A stretch of DNA of 64,000 nt from Afifellaceae bacterium. GTDB taxonomy: Bacteria > Pseudomonadota > Alphaproteobacteria > Rhizobiales > Afifellaceae. The DNA lies in contig JANQRH010000007.1 of assembly GCA_028284625.1 (NCBI GenBank), forward strand, positions 1 through 64,000, given 5' to 3'. Positions within the stretch are counted from its first letter, which is position 1, and the number at the start of each line of letters is the position of its first letter. This document shows positions 29,404 through 40,114 of the stretch, in pieces. The notes below the pieces were generated by a model. The model saw nothing but the letters and a program-made list of their open reading frames with translations. It had not been told where the DNA came from and made no database searches. The position numbers and the translations under genes were made by a program.

Positions 29404-30249
29404 CTATTCCGCCGCCATCAACCGGCAAGCGCGAACGCCCTGCGCGAGCGCCTCAACAACCTCCGTGACGGCCGCAACGGTTCGATCCGTCGCGCGGTCT
29501 TCATCGTCGAGCGTCGCTTCCACGGCTCGCACAAGCGCTGAGCCAACCACGACGCCGTCGGCATTGCGGCCGATCGCAGCGGCCTGCTCCGGCTTGGACA
29601 CGCCAAAGCCGACCGCAACCGGTAGATCGGTATGCCGCTTGATGCGTTCAACCGCTTCCGACACAGCCATGCTGTCCGGCGCCTTGGTTCCTGTGATTCC
29701 GGCAATGGAGACATAATAGACGAAACCGCTTGTGTTGCGCAGCACGGCCGGCATGCGCTTGTCGTCGGTGGTCGGAGTAGCCAGGCGGACGAAGTTGAGC
29801 CCGGCTTTCAACGCCGGGAGGCAGAGCTCCTCGTCTTCCTCCGGCGGCAGGTCGACGACGATCAGCCCGTCGATGCCGGCTTCCTTGGCGTCAGCCAGGA
29901 AACGCTCATTGCCGTAAATGTAGATCGGGTTGTAATAGCCCATCAGCACAAGCGGCGTGTCCTGATCCGTTTCGCGGAAGGCGCGCACCATCTCCAGCGT
30001 CTTCACCATCGTCTGCCCGGCCTTCAGCGCACGGCGGCCGGCCGCCTGGATCGCCGGTCCGTCGGCCATCGGGTCGGAGAACGGCATGCCGAGCTCGATG
30101 ATGTCGGCGCCGGCCGCCGGCAGCGCCTTGGCGATGGCGAGCGACGTGTCGTAGTCAGGATCGCCGGCGGTGATGAATGTCATCAGCGCCGGACGCGCGG
30201 CTTTCTTCAGTTCGGCGAACCGGCGGTCGATACGGGTTGTCTCACTCAC
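29404..30249 (-). CDS. trpA: Tryptophan synthase alpha subunit
   Basis: A 281-residue TrpA that cleaves indole-3-glycerol phosphate and passes indole to TrpB. It has [28 protein letters not shown] and the catalytic Asp in VDLPPEED. The GTG at 30249 is chosen: GAGG precedes it at good spacing and it gives the normal N-terminus ([10 protein letters not shown]), whereas the ATG at 30282 would overlap trpB by 23 bases. It is ten bases after trpB. Confidence 0.95.
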   Translation of the reverse strand: MSETTRIDRRFAELKKAARPALMTFITAGDPDYDTSLAIAKALPAAGADIIELGMPFSDPMADGPAIQAAGRRALKAGQTMVKTLEMVRAFRETDQDTPLVLMGYYNPIYIYGNERFLADAKEAGIDGLIVVDLPPEEDEELCLPALKAGLNFVRLATPTTDDKRMPAVLRNTSGFVYYVSIAGITGTKAPDSMAVSEAVERIKRHTDLPVAVGFGVSKPEQAAAIGRNADGVVVGSALVRAVEATLDDEDRATDRTVAAVTEVVEALAQGVRACRLMAAE

Positions 30250-30259
30250 GTCTGTCGCC

Positions 30260-31480
30260 TCAAAGATCAACGCCGAGAACATCGCCGACCGTAAACACGT
30301 CCTTATCGCCGCGGCCGCACATGTTCATGACGATGATCTGGTCCCTCGCCATGCTCGGCGCGAGCTTCATGACATGCGCCAGCGCGTGCGCCGGCTCCAG
30401 CGCCGGAATGATGCCCTCCAGCTTGGTGCAAAGCTGAAACGCCTCCAGCGCCTCCTGATCGGTCGCCGGCACGTAGGTCACACGGCCGGTATCCTTCAGC
30501 CAGGAATGCTCCGGCCCGACGCCGGGATAATCGAGCCCGGCTGAGATGGAATGGCCCTCCAGCACCTGCCCATCGTCGTTCTGCAAGAGATAGGTGCGGT
30601 TGCCGTGAAGCACGCCGGGAGAGCCGCCGCTCATGGAGGCAGCGTGGCCGTTGACCTGGTCGAGCCCGTGACCGCCGGCCTCCACGCCGTAGATCGCCAC
30701 ATCGCGGTCGTCGAGGAAGGGATGGAACAGCCCGATGGCGTTTGAGCCGCCGCCGATCGCCGCCACCAGAGCATCCGGCAGCCGGCCCTCCGCTTCCATC
30801 AACTGCTCACGCACCTCGTTGCCGATGACGGATTGGAAGTCGCGCACCATGGCCGGGTAGGGGTGCGGGCCGGCGGCGGTGCCGATGATGTAGAAGGTGT
30901 CTTCGACGTTGGCGACCCAGTCGCGCAAAGCCTCGTTGAGTGCATCCTTCAGTGTGCCCGCGCCGGAGGTGACGGGATGCACCTCCGCGCCGAGGAGCTT
31001 CATGCGGAAGACATTCGGCTTCTGCCGGTCCACGTCGGTGGTGCCCATATAGACGACGCAGGGATGGCCGAAGCGCGCGCAGACTGTAGCCGCGGCCACG
31101 CCATGCTGGCCGGCGCCGGTCTCCGCGATGATGCGCGTCTTGCCCATGCGGCGGGCGAGCAGGATTTGCCCGAGGCAATTGTTGATCTTGTGCGAGCCCG
31201 TGTGGTTCAACTCGTCGCGCTTGAAGTAGATCTTGGCGCCGCCGAGATGTGTCGTAAGCCGCTCGGCGAAATAGAGCGGGCTCGGACGGCCGGTATAATG
31301 CTTGCCGAGATCGGCGAGCTCCGCCTGAAACTCAGGGTCCTCCTTCGCCGCCTCGTACGCCGCTTCCAGATCGAGGATCAGCGGCATGAGCGTCTCGGCG
31401 ACAAAGCGTCCGCCGAAGAGGCCGAAGCGGCCGGTTTCGTCCGGCCCGGCGCGATAGGTATTGGGTTGCGCAATATTCAT
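30260..31480 (-). CDS. trpB: Tryptophan synthase beta subunit
   Basis: A 406-residue PLP enzyme that joins indole and serine into tryptophan. The PLP lysine lies in [12 protein letters not shown], the ammonium/phosphate loop is [10 protein letters not shown], and LLQNDDGQV is the usual TrpB1 segment. It is complete. It is followed by trpA and preceded by trpF at 24 bases, the standard trpFBA order of Alphaproteobacteria. Confidence 0.98.
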   Translation of the reverse strand: MNIAQPNTYRAGPDETGRFGLFGGRFVAETLMPLILDLEAAYEAAKEDPEFQAELADLGKHYTGRPSPLYFAERLTTHLGGAKIYFKRDELNHTGSHKINNCLGQILLARRMGKTRIIAETGAGQHGVAAATVCARFGHPCVVYMGTTDVDRQKPNVFRMKLLGAEVHPVTSGAGTLKDALNEALRDWVANVEDTFYIIGTAAGPHPYPAMVRDFQSVIGNEVREQLMEAEGRLPDALVAAIGGGSNAIGLFHPFLDDRDVAIYGVEAGGHGLDQVNGHAASMSGGSPGVLHGNRTYLLQNDDGQVLEGHSISAGLDYPGVGPEHSWLKDTGRVTYVPATDQEALEAFQLCTKLEGIIPALEPAHALAHVMKLAPSMARDQIIVMNMCGRGDKDVFTVGDVLGVDL

Positions 31481-31504
31481 TGGTCTAATCCTGCGGGCCT
31501 GTGC

Positions 31505-32173
31505 CTAGCTGGCAAGGCGCTTGGCTGCCGCTGCGTCGAACGCCCGCACCTCTTCTACGAAAGTGCGGATGAGCGCCGGGTCCTTCTCACCCGGCGCGCG
31601 CTCCACACCCGATGAGACGTCGACGGCGGGTGCGCCCGTAGCGGCCAGCGCGTCCACGATATTATCCGGCGTCAGGCCGCCCGCCAGCATCCAGGGTTTT
31701 GGGCAAGAGAAGCCGCGAAGAATGTCCCAGTCGAACACGGCGGCATTGCCGCCAGGGCGTGTGGCGTCTTTCGGCGGCTTGGCGTCGAGCAGAAAGCGCT
31801 CAGCGGCCGGATAGTCTTCCGTGCGCCGCAAATCATCGGCCTCCGCCACGCCTATTGCCTTCATCACCGGCAATCCGGTGGCGGCGCTGACATGAGCGGC
31901 GCGCTCCTGCGTCTCCTTGCCGTGGAGCTGCAGGAGGTCCGGCCGCAGGCCGTCGGCGATCGCAGCAAGCAGCGCATCATCGGCCTCGACCGTCAGCGCC
32001 ACGATCCGCGCTTTGCCGCGCGCGCGTTCGGCCAGGGCAGCGGCGCGGTCGATAGCGATGTTGCGCGGGCTCGGCGGAAAGAAGACGAAGCCGACGAAAT
32101 CGGCGCCCGCGTCAAGCGCGGCGTCGACGCCTTCCTCGCTGGAAAGCCCGCAGATTTTGACCTCTGTCGGCAT
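31505..32173 (-). CDS. trpF: Phosphoribosylanthranilate isomerase
   Basis: A 222-residue TIM-barrel isomerase of tryptophan synthesis. MPTEVKICGLSSEE opens the protein (catalytic Cys in KICG), LQLHGKE is mid-barrel and the phosphate site is AVDVSSGVE. The ATG at 32173 gives the family's N-terminus; 65 further in-frame codons upstream are not used. It is the first gene of the trpFBA-accD-folC operon. Confidence 0.96.
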   Translation of the reverse strand: MPTEVKICGLSSEEGVDAALDAGADFVGFVFFPPSPRNIAIDRAAALAERARGKARIVALTVEADDALLAAIADGLRPDLLQLHGKETQERAAHVSAATGLPVMKAIGVAEADDLRRTEDYPAAERFLLDAKPPKDATRPGGNAAVFDWDILRGFSCPKPWMLAGGLTPDNIVDALAATGAPAVDVSSGVERAPGEKDPALIRTFVEEVRAFDAAAAKRLAS

Positions 32174-32366
32174 GCCGGTTCCGTGGCACGAAACCGTGAA
32201 AAAGTCGAATCGCGGCGCATTTGCGGGCCGCCGGCGGCTCATGTTTCGTCGCTGCGGCGGGGACGAAACAAAGACACCCCGTAACGAAACCGATTTGTCG
32301 ATCCATGTCCGCAACCCGAAACGATCGGTCCGTAGAACTGTCTCATCGCATTCGGGGGACGGAACC
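32174..32366. promoter_or_regulatory. Divergent promoter region of the trpF operon
   Basis: About 190 bases between trpF (minus) and a candidate small gene (plus). CGAAAC recurs several times in it (for example in GACGAAACAAAG, AACGAAACCG and CCCGAAACGATC), spaced 20-50 bases apart. I see no trp leader peptide with consecutive Trp codons and no attenuator-like stem pair on the trpF side. Confidence 0.35.
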
Positions 32367-32474
32367 ATGACCGCTCAGACCAACCTGATCCGCTACTTCG
32401 CCATCCGCATCACCGCCTTTGTCGGCTTGACAGCGATTTCCACGGCCGTGATGGCGCTGCCTTATCTCGGTTAG
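32367..32474 (+). CDS. Candidate small membrane peptide, 35 residues
   Basis: ATG at 32367 to TAG at 32474. The peptide begins MTAQTNLIRYFAIRIT and continues AFVGLTAISTAVMALPYLG: a short polar start with two arginines, then about 20 hydrophobic residues. It could be a single-span membrane peptide. GGGGGACGGA lies 4-8 bases before the ATG as a good ribosome site. It ends 20 bases before the converging hydrolase gene. No family is recognised. Function is unknown; a chance frame cannot be excluded. Confidence 0.45.
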   Translation: MTAQTNLIRYFAIRITAFVGLTAISTAVMALPYLG

Positions 32475-32494
32475 AACAGGACTGGCCGGCGTCT

Positions 32495-33274
32495 TCAGCC
32501 GGCGACCAGCCCGTCGACTGCTCTCAGCAACCGCTCAATATCCTCCGGCCGCGATAGCCGGTGATCGCCGTCCCGCACCAAAGTCAGCACCGCATCGTCG
32601 AAGGCAAGCCGCTCCATCAGCTTGGTGGCGTGGGTCCACGGCACGTCCGGATCGGCCATCCCCTGAATGATATGGACCGGGCACCCGGTCTCAATCGGTC
32701 CTTTGCCGAAGAGGTGCTGCTTCCCGTCCTCAATCAGCGCCAGCGTGATGATGTCCGGCTCGTCGGAATAGGCCGACGGTTCGGCGAGAAAGCCTTGCTT
32801 TCGGATGCGGCGCTTTTCGCTCGCGCTCATGCCGTCCCACATCAAATCCTTCGTCATGTCGACGGCCGGCGCCAGAAGCACCATGCCGCCCAGCCGGTCG
32901 GCGGCGCCGCGAGCCAGGAGCCGCTTGGCGAGGAGGAGGGCGATCCACCCGCCCATCGACGAACCGACCAGAATCTGCGGGCCCTTAGTGGCAGCGTCGA
33001 AGACCGCCTCTGCTTCCTCCAGCCAGCGCGAGATCGTGCCGTCGGCGAACGCGCCTTCCGACTGCCCGTGGCCGGAATAGTCGAAGCGCGTCGCGGCGTG
33101 GCCGGTCTCGCCAGCCCATTGATCGAGCGCCTCCGCCTTGGTGCCGGCCATGTCGGAGCGGAAGCCGCCGAGCCAGAAGAGGCCGGGCGCCTTGCCGGCG
33201 CGGCGGAGGATGGCGATGCGCCGTTCCGGCTCGCCCGATCCCACCTGGAGATGTTTCAATCGCCTCTGGCCCAT
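32495..33274 (-). CDS. Alpha/beta hydrolase (thioesterase-like)
   Basis: A 259-residue serine hydrolase. The nucleophile elbow is GSSMGGW, the acid is probably in ADPDVPW and the catalytic His in DGDHRLS. FDYSGHGQSEG lies near the oxyanion region. It resembles ABHD10-like palmitoyl-protein/acyl thioesterases, but the substrate is not determined. The ATG at 33274 (MGQRRLKHL) is used; 25 in-frame codons upstream run into the divergent glycosyltransferase start region. Confidence 0.78.
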   Translation of the reverse strand: MGQRRLKHLQVGSGEPERRIAILRRAGKAPGLFWLGGFRSDMAGTKAEALDQWAGETGHAATRFDYSGHGQSEGAFADGTISRWLEEAEAVFDAATKGPQILVGSSMGGWIALLLAKRLLARGAADRLGGMVLLAPAVDMTKDLMWDGMSASEKRRIRKQGFLAEPSAYSDEPDIITLALIEDGKQHLFGKGPIETGCPVHIIQGMADPDVPWTHATKLMERLAFDDAVLTLVRDGDHRLSRPEDIERLLRAVDGLVAG

Positions 33275-33330
33275 TCTATTCCTGCCGGCCGAAGTTTCGT
33301 CGGAAGTTGCGGAGGTGCTTGAAGCGCCGC

Positions 33331-34539
33331 ATGTCGTCAAGCCCGTCACGCCAGAACGCGATGCCGCCCGGCCGGCCGCTCACGGTACTTCAAGTCATCC
33401 CGACCCTGGAAACGGGCGGCGCGGAGCGCACCACGATTGATATCGCCGCGGCCCTGGTGAAGCGCGGCGATCATGCGCTTGTGGCGAGCGCCGGCGGCCG
33501 CCTCGCCTCTGAGCTTACCGAAATTGGCGCGACGCTCTTCGACGTGCCCGTGGGGGCGAAGAATCCCTACGATTTGGGGCTGAACGTGCTCCGCATCGGT
33601 GGCCTGATCAAAGAGTTCGGCATTGATGTCGTGCACGCGCGCTCACGTGCGCCCGCATGGGCAGCACGGCTTGCCTGCCGCCGCGCCGGCATTCCCTTCG
33701 TCACCACGTTCCACGGCAGCTACGCGGAACGGAATGCTCTGAAACGGTTCTATAATTCCGTCATGGCGTCGGGCGACGTTGTGATCGCCAATTCCCACTA
33801 CACCGCCGACCTGATCGCCCAGCGTTACGGCGCCGAGCCTGAGCGTATCGTCGTGATCCAGCGCGGCACGGATTTGGCGCGGTTCAGCGCTGAAGCCGTC
33901 AGTGACGAGCGCCGCAACGCGCTGCGTCGCGAATGGGGCCTGGAAGCCGGCGAAAGGATCGTGCTCAACCTTGCGCGCCTGACCGGATGGAAGGGCCAGA
34001 GCGTCCTCATCGAAGCTGCATCTTTGCCGCAACTTAGTGCGCACGGCGACGTGGTTGTCGTGCTGGCCGGCGACGCCCAGGGCCGCGACACCTACCGCCA
34101 GACGCTTGAACGATCGATCGCCACGCACGATCTAAATGGGCGCCTGCGGATCGTTGGCCATTGCGCCGATGCGCCCGCGGCGCTGGCGCTGGCCGATGTC
34201 GCGATTATCGCCTCAACAGAGCCGGAGGCCTTTGGCCGGACGGCCGTGGAGGCCGCCGCTTTGGGCGTGCCAGTCGTGGCGACGGCGCTCGGAGCGACGG
34301 CTGAAACCGTGCTTGCCCCTCCCGCCTGTGCTGCCGATCAGCGCACCGGATGGCTGGTGCCGTCAGGCGACGCGGCAGCTCTGGCCGATGGCATTCACGC
34401 CGCGCTTGCCCTGTCGCCGGGCGAGCGTCAGGCCCTTGCCGGGCGCGCCCGGACGCATGCCATGCGGTTCTCGGTGGAGGCGATGCAGCAGGCGACATTG
34501 GCCGTCTACGACCGGCTCACCGGGCGCGGTTCTGCGTGA
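33331..34539 (+). CDS. Glycosyltransferase family 4
   Basis: A protein of about 402 residues with a GT-B fold. The N-terminal domain has LQVIPTLETGGAERTTIDIA; the C-terminal nucleotide-sugar domain has LNLARLTGWKGQ and the E-x7-E motif in STEPEAFGRTAVEAAALG. It probably adds a sugar to a cell-surface glycan or lipid; donor and acceptor are unknown. The start is uncertain: ATG at 33331 is used, ATG at 33361 is also reasonable. It is a lone gene, divergent from the hydrolase. Confidence 0.85.
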   Translation: MSSSPSRQNAMPPGRPLTVLQVIPTLETGGAERTTIDIAAALVKRGDHALVASAGGRLASELTEIGATLFDVPVGAKNPYDLGLNVLRIGGLIKEFGIDVVHARSRAPAWAARLACRRAGIPFVTTFHGSYAERNALKRFYNSVMASGDVVIANSHYTADLIAQRYGAEPERIVVIQRGTDLARFSAEAVSDERRNALRREWGLEAGERIVLNLARLTGWKGQSVLIEAASLPQLSAHGDVVVVLAGDAQGRDTYRQTLERSIATHDLNGRLRIVGHCADAPAALALADVAIIASTEPEAFGRTAVEAAALGVPVVATALGATAETVLAPPACAADQRTGWLVPSGDAAALADGIHAALALSPGERQALAGRARTHAMRFSVEAMQQATLAVYDRLTGRGSA

Positions 34540-34877
34540 GCCGCGCCATCGGCGGCTGGCTAATCGATCTACGAGCCCGTTTGAGAATGCCGGCCGCACG
34601 CCTAATCGATGGCTGATCAGACGGCCGCCTGCCAGGAAAAGGCCGGTTGGGGCTTTTGTTCTTTAATTTTCAGAGCCAGGACCGACCGTGTTGGCGCGAG
34701 CGAACGTCTGATTGTCCGGCCGCGCGCCGTGAGGTTGATTTTTCGAACAGGCTCTATGAGTTGACTCATGGCCCGATTGGCCAAATTCTTTAACTTTCGC
34801 TGTGGCACCCTGAGAGGCCGCGCGGTAAGCTACCGACGCCACAGCGCTCAAATGAAACAACGCAAGGAGAACTGACC
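34540..34877. other. Gap before infC: possible terminator, promoter and leader
   Basis: No credible coding frame. AAAAGGCC (34637-34644) can pair with GGGCTTTT around a short loop with one mismatch, followed by GTTCTTT; this may end the glycosyltransferase transcript. TTGACT at 34761 with AATTCT 17 bases later is a weak promoter candidate for infC. The last bases carry the infC ribosome site AAGGAGA (34864-34870). Confidence 0.35.
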
Positions 34878-35453
34878 ATTCGCAGACCGTTTCGTGCTCC
34901 CCCTCCTGTCAAGGAAGGGCCCCGGGTCAACGACGAGATCCGAATCCCCGAGGTTCAGCTAGTGGACCAAGACGGCAACAACCGCGGGGTTATCGACATC
35001 GACGAAGCGCGCGAGCTGGCGGAGGACGCCGGCCTGGACTTGGTAGAGATCGCTCCCAACTCTCGCCCGCCCGTCGTCAAAATCCTCGACTACGGCAAAT
35101 ACAAGTTTCAGGCGCAGAAGAAGGCGTCTGAGGCGCGTAAGAAACAGAAGACCGTCGAGGTCAAAGAAATCAAGATGCGCCCCAACATCGACACGCACGA
35201 TTATGACGTGAAGCTCAGGGCGGCGCGGCGGTTCCTCGACGATGGCGACAAGGTCAAGATGACCCTGCGCTTTCGCGGCCGCGAGATGGCGCACCAGAAT
35301 CTGGGCCTGCAGCTTCTCTTCCGCGTGCGCGACGATCTGGACGAGATGGCCAAGGTCGAGGCCGAGCCCAAGCTGGAGGGCCGTCAGATGATCATGATCC
35401 TGGCGCCGTCCGGAAAGGGCGCTGGGCGCCAGCAGGCCGCCGCCGAGGCTTGA
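34878..35453 (+). CDS. infC: Translation initiation factor IF-3 (AUU start)
   Basis: A 191-residue IF-3, which keeps ribosomal subunits apart and checks start codons. The start is ATT at 34878: AAGGAGA lies seven bases upstream and translation from there gives the standard N-terminus (M)[20 protein letters not shown]. No in-frame ATG fits; the GTG at 34962 would remove 28 conserved residues. The N-domain ([17 protein letters not shown]) and C-domain ([23 protein letters not shown]) are complete. A rare start codon is how IF-3 limits its own synthesis in E. coli. The usual partners rpmI and rplT do not follow. Confidence 0.93.
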   Translation: MRRPFRAPPPVKEGPRVNDEIRIPEVQLVDQDGNNRGVIDIDEARELAEDAGLDLVEIAPNSRPPVVKILDYGKYKFQAQKKASEARKKQKTVEVKEIKMRPNIDTHDYDVKLRAARRFLDDGDKVKMTLRFRGREMAHQNLGLQLLFRVRDDLDEMAKVEAEPKLEGRQMIMILAPSGKGAGRQQAAAEA

Positions 35454-35458
35454 GGCAA

Positions 35459-35479
35459 GGCGGCGGTGGTCACGCCGCC
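35459..35479 (+). terminator. GC-rich hairpin after infC
   Basis: GGCGGCG (35459-35465) and CGCCGCC (35473-35479) pair with a seven-base loop, six bases past the infC stop. There is no T-run, so termination is not certain. Confidence 0.4.
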
Positions 35480-35521
35480 GCCGCACATGCCGCCCGCCCG
35501 GCCGCCGGTCGTTTCCTTCGC

Positions 35522-35550
35522 TTGAAATTAACGCCCCGCATGCACTAGTT
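35522..35550 (+). promoter_or_regulatory. Possible promoter of tRNA-His
   Basis: TTGAAA (35522-35527), 17 bases, then CTAGTT (35545-35550), ending 37 bases before the tRNA. The -35 is good; the -10 is weak. Confidence 0.3.
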
Positions 35551-35587
35551 TCCGCTGCGTGGACTAGACACCCATGAGCGCCTTGAT

Positions 35588-35664
35588 GCAGCCGTAGCTC
35601 AGATGGTTAGAGCGTCGGATTGTGGATCCGAAGGTCCTCGGTTCGATCCCGAGCGGCTGTACCA
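35588..35664 (+). tRNA. tRNA-His (GTG anticodon), CCA encoded
   Basis: The 77-base cloverleaf is: acceptor GCAGCCG / CGGCTGT with T8 A9; D arm GCTCAGATGGTTAGAGC; anticodon arm TCGGA-TTGTGGA-TCCGA with GTG at 34-36; T arm CTCGG-TTCGATC-CCGAG; then ACCA. The discriminator is A73 and the base before position 1 is T, so the G-1:C73 identity pair of most bacterial tRNA-His is absent. This matches the reported loss of that pair in one group of Alphaproteobacteria. Confidence 0.96.
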
Positions 35665-35831
35665 TTCCTTGCCCCGTATGTTGGGTGTAGCTGGCTGAGC
35701 GCCCGCCAGTTCATTTCATCGACCTCCGATGCCCTGAGGGCACGGCCTGGCCGCACCGGCGGCTTTGATCCGGCTCAATGATGCCGCGCGCTTGATCGCC
35801 GACGCTGCAGCAATCGATCCTGGAGGCCCTT

Positions 35832-36179
35832 GTGCGCAAGACGACCAGGCGCGCCGCAGCCATGCTTCCGCTGGTGATGGCGGTCGGCGCGCTGCTTGCA
35901 GGTGGTGCGGCGGCTCAGGAATTCGGTGACGTCAAGGCCGGACGCGATCTGGCGCGCACCGTCTGCGCCGAATGCCATGGCGTCGGACGCACGAGCATGG
36001 TCTCGCCGCACCCCGACGCACCAACGTTCCGCAGGATCGCCGCGGTGCCCGGCATGACGGCGATCGCCATCCGCGTCATCCTAAATACGCCGCACCGGCA
36101 GATGCCGGATATCATTCTAACGTCGGACGAAGTTCGCGACGTCGCGGCGTATATTCTGACGCTGAAGGAGCGAGATTAG
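35832..36179 (+). CDS. Small secreted c-type cytochrome
   Basis: A 115-residue protein with a signal peptide (about residues 1-28, ending GGAAA) and one heme site, CAECH at residues 45-49. A likely axial Met is in HRQMPDIILTSDEV, followed by the C-terminal helix VRDVAAYILTL of class I cytochromes c. It would carry electrons in the periplasm; the partner is unknown. The GTG start has GGAGG six bases before it. It converges on the acetoacetyl-CoA synthetase gene. Confidence 0.85.
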   Translation: MRKTTRRAAAMLPLVMAVGALLAGGAAAQEFGDVKAGRDLARTVCAECHGVGRTSMVSPHPDAPTFRRIAAVPGMTAIAIRVILNTPHRQMPDIILTSDEVRDVAAYILTLKERD

Positions 36180-36205
36180 CGGTCGACTGCGCCAGCAGCG
36201 GCACG

Positions 36206-38161
<1,956 letters not shown>

Positions 38162-38299
38162 GGCGGTTCCGGTTGGCTTACGGGATCACAAGTGCCGCGC
38201 AGCATTGCCACAGGCGCGGAAATGCGCCAAGCCGCCCGCCTTGCCATCACCCCAACCACGCTCTATCGCGGGGGCGCATAAAGGGGATTGTCGGCTGAG

Positions 38300-40054
38300 A
38301 TGAAGCGCGTAGCGGTCGGTATTGCGGTGGTTGCGGCGGCCGTGATCGCGCTGTTCTCGCTCTTCGTGGCGCTCCTGCCGCGCGATGCGGTGAAAGAAGA
38401 GATCGGCCAGCAGATTGCCGGCTGGACCGGCCGCGACGTGTCGCTGCTGGGTGAGCCTCAGATCGACATCTTTCCGCCGCTCAGCGTGACGCTGAACGAC
38501 CTGAAGGTCTCCGGCCCGCCCGACATGGAGGATGCCGACATCATCTCTATGGATCGCCTGACCGGCACGATCCGGTTGGCGCCATTGATGATCGGCCGCG
38601 TTGAGGTCGATTCCTTTGTTATCGAGCGGCCGGTCATCCGCCTGCTTCGTGACGGCGAGGGCCGACGAAATTGGGCATTCGATGCCGGCGCCGCTGCGCT
38701 GCAGCTAGCTTTCGCGGGCGACGTTCCGCTCGGAATTTTTCACCTCAACGGCGGCACGATCCTGTTTGAAGACCGCGTGAGCGGGGAAAGCGAGCGCTTC
38801 GATTCCGTCAACCTCAGGGTCGAGTGGACGAGCGTGCGCACGCCGCTCACCATTGAGGGGTCCGGCATCTGGCGCGGCGAGCAGGTGTCGCTTCGCTTGG
38901 ATGCCGAGGCGCCGTTTGATTTTCTGAGCGACGCGGTGACGCCCGTCACCGCGCGTGTGGAATCGGCTCCCGTCTCCGTTGTCTTCGCCGGCGAGGCGGA
39001 GGACTATCCGCTGCCCAAGCTCAATGGATCGCTGAAGCTGTCGACATCATCGCTCCGCCGCCTGGCGAGTTGGCTCGGCAATCCGATCGGCTCCGGTTCG
39101 ACCCTTGGCCAGGCCAGCCTTTTCGGCAATGCGGAGTTCGATGGCGGTGTCCTGTCGGTCTCCGACGCGGAGCTGACGCTCGACGGCAACGGCGCGTCCG
39201 GGGCGCTCAAGATCACCGCCAGCGAACCGCCCGACGTGACCGGAACGCTGGCGTTCGACGCCCTCGATCTCTCGCCCTATTTCGCCGGCCTCTACGCGAC
39301 GCTTCAGGATTCTGAGGATTGGAGGCGCGTGGCGCTGCCTACGGAATGGTTCCGCGAATTCAGCGCCGACATCCGGCTCTCCGCCAATTCCGTCAAGCTC
39401 GGCTCGCTTGCCGCCGGCGGCACCGCAGCGACGGCGTCACTCAAAGACGCGCGCCTGGAAATCGGCGTAGCGCGCGCGGCCCTTGAGGGTGGAGATCTCT
39501 CCGGAGATCTTGCCGTCACCGGCGGCGACACGCCCGCGGCTGAGGCACAGCTCCGCGTGAGCGATGTGGACCTTGAGACGGTCGGTCCGGCGATTGGACT
39601 TGCGCCCACAATCAGCGGGACTGGCTCCGCCATTCTCGATATCGCCTCCGCCGGCGGTGACTTGGGATCTTTGCTCGACGGACTGAACGGCACTGCGCGC
39701 GTGGAGGTGCGGCGAGGCGAGGTGCCGAGCCTCGGCATAGCGGCGCTTGCCGCCGAAATCGGCGTGTCGACCAGTGCCGCGCCGATGGAGCACCTGTCGC
39801 CGGTGCCGATGGAGATGGTGTCGGCGGGCTTCAGCTTCTCCCGTGGCGTTGCGATCCTGGAGCGCGGCCGGATGACGACGTCGTCCTATGTCGCGGACGC
39901 GCAGGGCTGGATCGGGCTGCGCGACGGCACGCTCGGTTTGAACGGAACGCTGAAGGCGGCCGGCGCGGGTCCTGAGAGCGACGCGGCGACGACCTTCGCC
40001 ATTGAAGGGACGCTGGACGATCCGGAGCCGCGGCAATTGCTGCTGGCGAACTAG
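38300..40054 (+). CDS. AsmA family protein
   Basis: A 584-residue envelope protein. One N-terminal membrane span (about residues 4-27), then the AsmA N-domain with AGWTGRDVSLLGEPQIDIFPPLS shortened here as WTGRDVSLLGEPQID, and a C-terminal AsmA-like region rich in beta strands. AsmA-like proteins are thought to bridge the periplasm and carry phospholipids to the outer membrane. The ATG at 38300 (MKRVAVGIA) is chosen over an upstream TTG at 38288. Its stop codon lies inside a dispersed palindromic repeat. Confidence 0.82.
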   Translation: MKRVAVGIAVVAAAVIALFSLFVALLPRDAVKEEIGQQIAGWTGRDVSLLGEPQIDIFPPLSVTLNDLKVSGPPDMEDADIISMDRLTGTIRLAPLMIGRVEVDSFVIERPVIRLLRDGEGRRNWAFDAGAAALQLAFAGDVPLGIFHLNGGTILFEDRVSGESERFDSVNLRVEWTSVRTPLTIEGSGIWRGEQVSLRLDAEAPFDFLSDAVTPVTARVESAPVSVVFAGEAEDYPLPKLNGSLKLSTSSLRRLASWLGNPIGSGSTLGQASLFGNAEFDGGVLSVSDAELTLDGNGASGALKITASEPPDVTGTLAFDALDLSPYFAGLYATLQDSEDWRRVALPTEWFREFSADIRLSANSVKLGSLAAGGTAATASLKDARLEIGVARAALEGGDLSGDLAVTGGDTPAAEAQLRVSDVDLETVGPAIGLAPTISGTGSAILDIASAGGDLGSLLDGLNGTARVEVRRGEVPSLGIAALAAEIGVSTSAAPMEHLSPVPMEMVSAGFSFSRGVAILERGRMTTSSYVADAQGWIGLRDGTLGLNGTLKAAGAGPESDAATTFAIEGTLDDPEPRQLLLAN

Positions 40055-40105
40055 AGCATGATCCCGAAAAGTGGATACCGGTTTTCGGATAAGATCATGC
40101 TCTAG
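40051..40105. repeat. Dispersed palindromic repeat, candidate two-way terminator
   Basis: CTAGAGCATGATC (40051-40063) is perfectly complementary to GATCATGCTCTAG (40093-40105), and the inner CCGAAAA (40064-40070) pairs with TTTTCGG (40082-40088). The left arm includes the AsmA stop codon. It lies between converging genes (AsmA and potI) and is followed by AAAAAA on the plus side. It is the same element family as at 3853-3900. Confidence 0.75.
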
Positions 40106-40114
40106 CAAAAAAGC

